DNA of 12,161 bases, taken from contig JAICUE010000037.1 of NCBI GenBank assembly GCA_025936015.1, positions 1 through 12,161 on the forward strand, written 5' to 3'. The notes below the pieces were generated by a model, which ran no database searches, was not told the origin of the DNA, and saw only the letters and a list, made by a program, of their open reading frames with translations. The stretch is from Gemmatimonadaceae bacterium (GTDB lineage Bacteria > Gemmatimonadota > Gemmatimonadetes > Gemmatimonadales > Gemmatimonadaceae). Both the position numbers and the translations under genes were made by a program. Positions 7,519 through 12,161 of this stretch are shown here, piece by piece. Position 1 is the stretch's first letter, and every line of letters begins with the position of its first letter.

Positions 7519-8058
7519 ATGACAGAACGAAAGAAACCAGCAGCAAAGCAGAGCCGCCCGGCGGCGAGGCCGGCGAAGGTGGTGGCGAAGGGAGTGACGG
7601 GGAAGGCGCCGGCGAAGAAGAGGTCGCGGCGGTCGAGGAAGCCGTATCGCGGGACGCCGACGGAGTCGCAGCACACCTCGCTGCCAACGAGTCGGAACGC
7701 GTACACGGAAACGCGTGATTGGCTGCTGGCGCAGCATGGACCGATCTGCGCATACTGCGAGCGGAAGGTGAGCCCGCGGGCGATCACGCTCGATCACGTC
7801 ACCCCGCGGCGGGGACAGACGGCGTACGACCGGCGCGACAACCTCGTGCTCTCGTGCACCGAGTGCAACGCGGCGAAAGCCGACAAGCCCTTCCTCGCAT
7901 TTCTGCTCGGCCGCCGCGCGCGGGCGGAGAACCTGCTGCGCTATGGCGCGCATCTCAGCCCGATGCTCATCGACCTCGCTCGCCAGATCGCCGGCCCCGA
8001 GGCGATCGCCCGCGCCGAGCGGGATGCGGCCGACCCTGATTATCCGTACCTCGATTGA
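7519..8058 (+). CDS. HNH endonuclease with basic N-terminal tail
   Basis: A 179-residue protein from ATG 7519; the frame extends 12 codons further to GTG 7483, but those codons are not protein-like. Residues 4-43 are rich in Lys, Arg, Ala and Pro (for example GKAPAKKRSRRSRK), resembling histone H1-type or DNA-binding tails. The HNH domain covers about 74-123: CAYC (77-80), LDHVTP (91-96) with His93 as general base, Asn108 in DNLV, CTECN (113-117) and Lys120. The two CxxC pairs should bind structural zinc, as in McrA/Cas9-type HNH folds. The C-terminal 55 residues are helical with no recognised domain. No methyltransferase or specificity gene is adjacent, so a restriction role is not supported here. 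The next gene starts 113 bp downstream. Confidence 0.85.
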   Translation: MTERKKPAAKQSRPAARPAKVVAKGVTGKAPAKKRSRRSRKPYRGTPTESQHTSLPTSRNAYTETRDWLLAQHGPICAYCERKVSPRAITLDHVTPRRGQTAYDRRDNLVLSCTECNAAKADKPFLAFLLGRRARAENLLRYGAHLSPMLIDLARQIAGPEAIARAERDAADPDYPYLD

Positions 8059-8171
8059 ACCGTGCCTAACGGATGGAGATCGAGGTCTCCACGTGCGCGG
8101 ACACGAGCCGCGATCCGCAGGCGCCGGTCACCATGATTGACGTGGCGCGCGGGGTGAGCGAGCGTCCAGCC

Positions 8172-9344
8172 ATGCGCTACTCGTCGCGCGCCACCGGTGT
8201 CGCAATCGCGCTGCTCCTCGCGGGTTGCGCGCGAAGCGCGTCGAAGCAGGTCGGACCACTCGCGCCCCCCTTCGAGGCGCCGGCGGTGTGGGGATCGCTC
8301 GAGCCGGATGCGTACGCGGTGCGGCTCGATACGCTGATGCGCCGAGCACCGGTCAAGGAGGGTTGGGCGGTTGCGGGCAGGCCAGTCCAGATCACGATCT
8401 GGTCGCCGGCGGATGCGCGGGGGACACTGCTCACCTACCGCGATTACATCGCATTGACGGCAAACCAGGCATCGCTCGCGCCGGCGACCGCCGCGGGCTC
8501 GGCAGCCGCGATCGATCGCCTAACGCGATTCGTGACGTCGAATGGATCGTCGGCGGCGGCGGTGGAGCAGTGGCTGGAGATGCCGGTCGCCGCGAGCTGG
8601 AACGCACCGCGCGCGCGGGGGCGCTTTCCGATCGTCGTGATCGCGCAGGGAAACTATCACTCGGCCTACAACCAGGCCGTGCTCGGCGAGTATCTCGCGA
8701 GCCACGGGTATGTCGTCGCGACGTCGCCGTCGCCGCTCGTGCTGGAGGAGAGCCCGGACAGCCTCTCGGTGCTGACGCGCGCGCGCCGCCAGGCGGCCGA
8801 CATCGAGTACATCGTCGACGTCATGCGCCAGCGTCCCGACGTCGATCCGACACGGATCGCGGTGGTCGCGCACAGCTTCGGCGCGCGCGCCGCCTTCGTC
8901 GCAGCGGCTGATGGCACGCCGTTCCGCGCCTTCGTCAGCCTCGATGGAGGGATCGCCAACAAACTCGGCAACGACTGGCTGGCCGGCACGGCGCTCGATA
9001 CCGCCTCGCTCGCGATCCCGCTGCTCCACGTCTACCAGGACCGGGACTCGACGGTGCTGCCCGATTTCACGGCCATCCGTCGCTGGCACCACGCCGATCG
9101 CACGCTCGTCCACATCGACGAGATGTACCACCCCTACTTCACAGCGTTAGGCTTCGTCGCCGCGGTCGACACCGCGCTCCACGTCGGCCCACCGGTTGCC
9201 GACCTCGGCACGAAGGTGGGCGGCGTCGTCGAGCTGACGGCCGCCTTCCTCGACGCAGTGCTGCGCCGCGGCGAGACGGCGCCGGTACTGGCGTTGGGCA
9301 GGAAACCGCCATTCGCGACGGAGAGGCTGCCCGTCGGCGACTGA
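8172..9344 (+). CDS. Lipoprotein alpha/beta hydrolase (dienelactone hydrolase/PAF-acetylhydrolase-like)
   Basis: I start it at ATG 8172 because residues 1-19 then form a lipoprotein signal peptide with lipobox LAGC and lipidated Cys19; the frame opens 33 codons earlier (8073) without signal-like sequence. The mature protein would be anchored to the inner or outer membrane. The 390-residue protein has an alpha/beta hydrolase core: FPIVVIAQGNYH (152-163), then SHGYVVATSPSP (177-188), then AHSFG at 233-237 with Ser235 as nucleophile. The first Gly of GXSXG is replaced by Ala. Candidate acid and base are Asp290 or Asp292 (HVYQDRDST) and His320 (MYHPYF). An unusual stretch at 90-135 precedes the core and may be a lid. 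Substrate is unknown; an ester is likely. E3 begins on the base after the stop codon. Confidence 0.82.
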   Translation: MRYSSRATGVAIALLLAGCARSASKQVGPLAPPFEAPAVWGSLEPDAYAVRLDTLMRRAPVKEGWAVAGRPVQITIWSPADARGTLLTYRDYIALTANQASLAPATAAGSAAAIDRLTRFVTSNGSSAAAVEQWLEMPVAASWNAPRARGRFPIVVIAQGNYHSAYNQAVLGEYLASHGYVVATSPSPLVLEESPDSLSVLTRARRQAADIEYIVDVMRQRPDVDPTRIAVVAHSFGARAAFVAAADGTPFRAFVSLDGGIANKLGNDWLAGTALDTASLAIPLLHVYQDRDSTVLPDFTAIRRWHHADRTLVHIDEMYHPYFTALGFVAAVDTALHVGPPVADLGTKVGGVVELTAAFLDAVLRRGETAPVLALGRKPPFATERLPVGD

Positions 9345-9489
9345 GTCTCGAAACGTCCGGATGCGTGGAAGTGTGTCGAAACGTCCGGATGCTCGGAAGT
9401 CTCGAAACCGCACGATGCGTGGAAGTGTGTCGAAAGCGTCCGGATGCTCGGAAGTCTCGAAACCGCACGATGCGTGGAAGTCTCGAAAC
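9345..9489 (-). repeat. Element E3, left arm: degenerate 26-bp repeats with a 54/55-bp higher-order copy
   Basis: Starting at the base after the stop codon of the lipoprotein gene, units of the form TCTCGAAACGTCCGGATGC plus GTGGAAG repeat with variants. Segments 9361-9414 and 9415-9469 are copies of one another, the second with one extra G. The orientation is opposite to the right arm. There is no coding sequence. Confidence 0.87.
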
Positions 9490-9591
9490 GGCCTGACGAA
9501 TCGAAATCTCGAAACGACCCGGCAACCGAGACAGCGGCGCGTCACCCGCGTGACGGATGCGGGGACGCTGTTACTGGTTCCTCGTCGCAGT
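9490..9591. other. Element E3, central core
   Basis: It holds CGAAACGACCCGGCA (9510-9524), an exact inverted match to the E1 core, followed by AACCGAGACAG. A hairpin with a 6-bp stem and 4-base loop follows (CGTCAC-CCGC-GTGACG, 9540-9555). Near the right arm is GTTACTGGTTCCTCGT (9570-9585), a near copy of 3460-3474 in E1. No gene is seen. Confidence 0.7.
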
Positions 9592-9744
9592 TTCGAGACT
9601 TCCAAGCATCTGGCAGCTTCGAGACTTCCAAGGATCTGGCATTTTCGAGACTTCCAAGCATCTGGCAGCTTCGAGACTTCCAAGCATCTGGCAGTTTCGA
9701 GACTTCCAGGCATCTGGCAGTTTCGAGCCTTCCAGGCATCACCG
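9592..9744 (+). repeat. Element E3, right arm: 26-bp tandem repeats
   Basis: Five full 26-bp units start at 9592, 9618, 9644, 9670 and 9696, with a truncated sixth at 9722. Each begins TTCGAGACTTCCAAGCATCT and ends GGCAGC, GGCAGT or a variant. Copies differ by only a few bases. There are no unique spacers between units, so it is not a CRISPR array. The remaining 96 bp up to the M13 gene show no repeat. Confidence 0.95.
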
Positions 9745-9825
9745 TATTTCGCCGTTCAGTCCGTCTCAACGCCCCGCCCTCGGCCCGCGTAGTATTCTGT
9801 TGCTCCCCCCATTCGTCACCCATCT

Positions 9826-9832
9826 GGAGAAG
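9826..9832 (+). promoter_or_regulatory. Shine-Dalgarno site of the M13 peptidase gene
   Basis: The purine-rich GGAGAAG ends eight bases before ATG 9841 and supports this start, which leads into a signal peptide. Confidence 0.55.
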
Positions 9833-9840
9833 AGTCGATC

Positions 9841-11907
9841 ATGAGAGAATGCTCACGCGGGGCGGTCAGCCGTCTCGTACTTGGAGGCGCGTTCGCGATC
9901 GCCGCTGCCGCGCTGCCCGGCCTCGCCGGTGCGCAGGCGAGCGCGCAGTCGTCGGTGAAGACGCTCGGCATCGACACGACGAACTTCGATCGGTCGGTCC
10001 GGCCGCAGGATGATTTCTTCCGCTTCGTGAATGGCGGCTGGCTCAAGCGGACGGAGATTCCGTCGGACGCATCGAGCTGGGGAGCGTTCAACGAGCTGCG
10101 CGAGGGGAGCCGCACCGCGCTGCACACGATTCTCGACTCGGCGCTGACGACGAAGGCCGCGCCCGGCTCCGAGCTGCAGAAGGTGCGCGACCTGTACAAG
10201 AGCTACATGGACTCGGCGCAGATCGCGGCGTTAGGCATCGCGCCGCTGCAGCCGGACCTGAAGGTCATCGCCGGGGTGACGTCGCTGAAGCAGCTGCCGG
10301 CGACCTTTGCCTACCTGTCGAAGATCGGCGTGCAGACGCCGATCGGCGTCGGCGTCGGTGCCGACCCGAAGGCGTCGATGGTCAACATCGTGACGGTGAA
10401 CCAGTCGGGACTCGGCCTTCCCGATCGCGACTACTACCTGAAGAACGACGCGAAGACCACCGAGCTCCGGCAGGCGTATCACAAGTACATCACCGACGTG
10501 ATGACCGCGGCGAAGCAGCCGGACCCGTCCGGCGCGGCTGACCGGATCATCGCGCTCGAGACGAAGATCGCCGAGAAGCAGTGGAGCCGGGCGCACAACC
10601 GCGACCGTGACTCGACCTACAACAAGATGCCCGTCGCCCAGCTCGTCGCGATGGCGCCGGACTACAACTTCAGGACCTTCCTCGCCGCCGACGGCCTCGG
10701 CAAGGCGACGGTCGTCAACGTCAGGCAGCCGAGCTACGTCCCGGCGATCGACTCGATCCTCGCGTCGACCCCGCTCTCGACGCTGCGCGAGTACATGACG
10801 CTGAAGCTGATCGATTCGTACGCGAACGAGCTCCCGGCGGAGTTCGAGAACGCGCGGTTCGACTTCCGCGGCCGGGCGATGTCGGGGCAGGCGGAGATGG
10901 CGGCGCGGTGGAAGCGCGGCGTCGACGAAGTCGGCGGAACGTTAGGCGAGGCGGTCGGCAAGCTCTACGTCCAGCGCAACTTCAAGCCGGCGGCCAAGGC
11001 GCGGATGGATTCGCTCGTCGCCAACCTGCGCGAGGCGTACGCGATCGGCATCGACAGCCTCGAGTGGATGAGCCCCGCGACGAAGGCGCAGGCGAAGGAC
11101 AAGCTGGCGCACTTCACCGTGAAGATCGCCTACCCCGACAAGTGGCGCGACTACTCGAAGCTGACCATCAAGCCGAATGACCTGTACGGCAATGCGAAGC
11201 GGGCGAGCGAGTTCCAGCACGACTACATGGTGAGCCAGCTTGGCAAGCCGGTCGACCGCACGCGCTGGGGAATGACGCCGCAGACGGTGAACGCGTACTA
11301 CAACCCGAGCGCGAACGAGATCGTCTTCCCGGCCGCGATCCTGCAGCCGCCCTTCTTCGACCCTAACGCTGACGACGCGGTGAACTACGGCGCGATCGGC
11401 GCGGTGATCGGCCACGAGATCGGCCACGGCTTCGACGACCAGGGCCGGAAGTCGGACGGGATGGGCAACCTCCGAGACTGGTGGACAGCCGCCGACGCGA
11501 AGGCGTTCGACGCGCGGACCGCCAAGCTCGGCGCACAGTACGACGCGATCATGCCGGTGGACTCCGTCCACATCAACGGCAAGCTGACGATGGGCGAGAA
11601 CATCGGCGACCTGAGCGGCCTCGCGCAGGCGTATCGCGCGTACAAGATCTCGCTCCATGGCAAGGAAGCCCCGGTCATCGGCGGCTTCACCGGCGACCAG
11701 CGCTTCTTCCTCGGCTTCGCCCAGATCTGGCGGACCAAGTACCGCGACGCCGCGCTGCGTCAGCAGCTGCTGACGGACCCGCATTCGCCGGGCACCGCGC
11801 GCGCGTACGTTCCGCTGATCAACAACGACGCGTTTGATGCAGCGTTCAACGTCCAGCCGGGCGACAAGATGTACATCCCGCCCGAGCAGCGAGTGAAGAT
11901 CTGGTAG
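9841..11907 (+). CDS. Exported M13 family zinc metallopeptidase (neprilysin/PepO type)
   Basis: A 688-residue protein, the usual length for the family. The N-terminus is a signal peptide (about 1-31, or to 35), so it is periplasmic or secreted. The M13 N-terminal helical domain begins near DDFFRFVNGGW (55-65). The catalytic domain has NAYYNP (484-489), the zinc site HEIGH (525-529, ligands His525 and His529, base Glu526), and GENIGD (585-590) with zinc ligand Glu586 and Asp590. Near the C-terminus His648 (HSPG) and Arg654 have the same six-residue spacing as neprilysin His711 and Arg717. It ends RVKIW, as bacterial members do. All catalytic residues are present, so it should be active on short peptides. 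It has a 496-bp gap upstream filled largely by E3, so it is probably transcribed on its own. It could act with the tricorn-type enzyme in exported peptide breakdown. Confidence 0.96.
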   Translation: MRECSRGAVSRLVLGGAFAIAAAALPGLAGAQASAQSSVKTLGIDTTNFDRSVRPQDDFFRFVNGGWLKRTEIPSDASSWGAFNELREGSRTALHTILDSALTTKAAPGSELQKVRDLYKSYMDSAQIAALGIAPLQPDLKVIAGVTSLKQLPATFAYLSKIGVQTPIGVGVGADPKASMVNIVTVNQSGLGLPDRDYYLKNDAKTTELRQAYHKYITDVMTAAKQPDPSGAADRIIALETKIAEKQWSRAHNRDRDSTYNKMPVAQLVAMAPDYNFRTFLAADGLGKATVVNVRQPSYVPAIDSILASTPLSTLREYMTLKLIDSYANELPAEFENARFDFRGRAMSGQAEMAARWKRGVDEVGGTLGEAVGKLYVQRNFKPAAKARMDSLVANLREAYAIGIDSLEWMSPATKAQAKDKLAHFTVKIAYPDKWRDYSKLTIKPNDLYGNAKRASEFQHDYMVSQLGKPVDRTRWGMTPQTVNAYYNPSANEIVFPAAILQPPFFDPNADDAVNYGAIGAVIGHEIGHGFDDQGRKSDGMGNLRDWWTAADAKAFDARTAKLGAQYDAIMPVDSVHINGKLTMGENIGDLSGLAQAYRAYKISLHGKEAPVIGGFTGDQRFFLGFAQIWRTKYRDAALRQQLLTDPHSPGTARAYVPLINNDAFDAAFNVQPGDKMYIPPEQRVKIW

Positions 11908-11921
11908 CGGACCAGAAGGCG

Positions 11922-12033
11922 GTAAGCGGTAAGCAGCAGGCTGTAAGCAGCAGGCTGTAAGCAGCAGGCTGTAAGCAGTAAGCAGTAAGCAGTAAGCAGT
12001 AAGCGATAAGCGATAAGCGATAAGCAGTCAGCG
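11922..12033 (+). repeat. Element E4, 7-bp repeat array (GTAAGCA type)
   Basis: Sixteen heptads run without losing register. Most are GTAAGCA, GTAAGCG, ATAAGCG or ATAAGCA; early in the array GCAGGCT alternates with GTAAGCA to give three 14-bp units. The array begins 14 bp after the M13 stop codon. The last heptad overlaps the foot of the following hairpin. There is no gene; open frames through it encode low-complexity Leu/Ala/Tyr strings. Confidence 0.93.
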
Positions 12034-12070
12034 AACGGCGTTGCAGGTGCGAACCAGCAACGCCGTTCGC
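12031..12070. terminator. Strong 40-nt hairpin, terminator-like
   Basis: A perfect 14-bp stem (GCGAACGGCGTTGC with GCAACGCCGTTCGC) is followed inwards by an A-A mismatch, three more pairs (GGT/ACC) and a GCGA tetraloop, a GNRA type. It lies 123 bp after the M13 stop. Only ATTTA follows, with no long T run, so it may be a weak or Rho-aided terminator, an mRNA 3' end stabiliser, or the core hairpin of element E4. Confidence 0.5.
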
Positions 12071-12084
12071 ATTTACGTCGGTGA

Positions 12085-12161
12085 GGCAGTTTAGAGACTT
12101 CCAAGCATCGCGCGGTTTCGAGACTTACGAGCATCAGGCAGTTTGGAGACGTACAAGCATC
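12085..12161 (+). repeat. Element E4, 26-bp repeats of the E3 family (continues past the right edge)
   Basis: Three units start at 12085, 12111 and 12137, the last cut by the window edge. They follow the form GGCAGTTT(C/A/G)GAGACTTCC plus AAGCATC. They are the same unit, in the same orientation, as the right arm of E3 about 2.4 kb to the left, but more diverged. Confidence 0.88.

Larger units (their letters stand above)
43..11368. repeat. Dispersed over-represented octamer CGTTAGGC
   Basis: GTTAGG or its complement CCTAAC starts at 44, 273, 827, 1658, 3978, 4671, 5398, 6139, 6435, 7136, 8065, 8519, 9146, 10230, 10941 and 11362. Fifteen of these are CGTTAGG and twelve CGTTAGGC. Nine lie on the plus and seven on the minus strand. 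All but 8065 are inside or touch coding sequence, and none lies in E1-E4. Inside genes they supply the rare leucine codons TTA (as in GCG TTA GGC) and CTA. The site at 7136 contains the TAG stop of the tricorn-type gene. Confidence 0.7.

Noticed and set aside
7519..8058. HNH protein as part of a restriction-modification or anti-phage system
   Set aside because: No methyltransferase, helicase or other defence gene is adjacent; the neighbours are housekeeping-type hydrolases.
8075..8090. Short hairpin GGAGA-TCGAGG-TCTCC after the HNH gene as a terminator
   Set aside because: It has only five pairs and no T run, which is too weak to call.
9793..9798. TATTCT as a -10 box for the M13 gene
   Set aside because: No matching -35 at normal spacing, and the promoter consensus for this phylum is uncertain.
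9361..10013. Open frames through E3 (9361-9792, 9444-10013, 9147-9713 minus)
   Set aside because: They are low-complexity translations of the 26-bp repeat cycling through three frames, with no domain and overlap with real genes.

Overview
The window is GC-rich bacterial DNA with seven protein genes, one cut by the left edge. It looks like a chromosomal segment of an environmental Gram-negative bacterium. The strong set of exported hydrolases (signal peptides, a lipobox, an exported tricorn-type protease, an M13 peptidase, a DUF2961/GH172 protein) and the dense intergenic repeat arrays make Gemmatimonadota the most likely phylum. This is an inference: no rRNA, ribosomal or other marker gene is present.

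Layout, left half (minus strand): a patatin-like phospholipase (2174-3235), an exported GH172/DUF2961 protein (604-2112) and an alpha/beta hydrolase running off the left edge (1-601) lie head to tail with gaps of 61 and 2 bp, so they probably form one operon transcribed leftwards. Right half (plus strand): an exported tricorn-type S41 protease (3790-7140), a small HNH nuclease with a basic tail (7519-8058), a lipoprotein alpha/beta hydrolase (8172-9344) and an exported M13 zinc metallopeptidase (9841-11907). The two halves diverge from the 3236-3789 region. The theme of the gene set is extracytoplasmic breakdown of peptides, glycans and esters; the HNH protein is the outlier.

The most unusual content is non-coding. 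All four gaps longer than 300 bp are filled by tandem-repeat elements: E1 (3287-3703), E2 (7224-7314), E3 (9345-9744) and E4 (11922 to the right edge). E1, E2 and E3 share one plan: a tandem array, a short non-repetitive core, then an array in the opposite orientation. E1 and E3 have different repeat units (24/25 bp and 26 bp) but share a 15-bp core word in opposite orientations, a second core block, and the junction GGCAGTTTCGA in their arms. The E3 unit recurs in E4. E1 is bounded by a near-perfect 45-bp terminal inverted repeat. This suggests one family of composite elements whose arms are homogenised locus by locus.

Separately, the non-palindromic word CGTTAGGC is strongly over-represented: 16 copies of its core GTTAGG, 15 of them CGTTAGG and 12 the full octamer. 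They lie almost entirely inside genes and are absent from the repeat elements.
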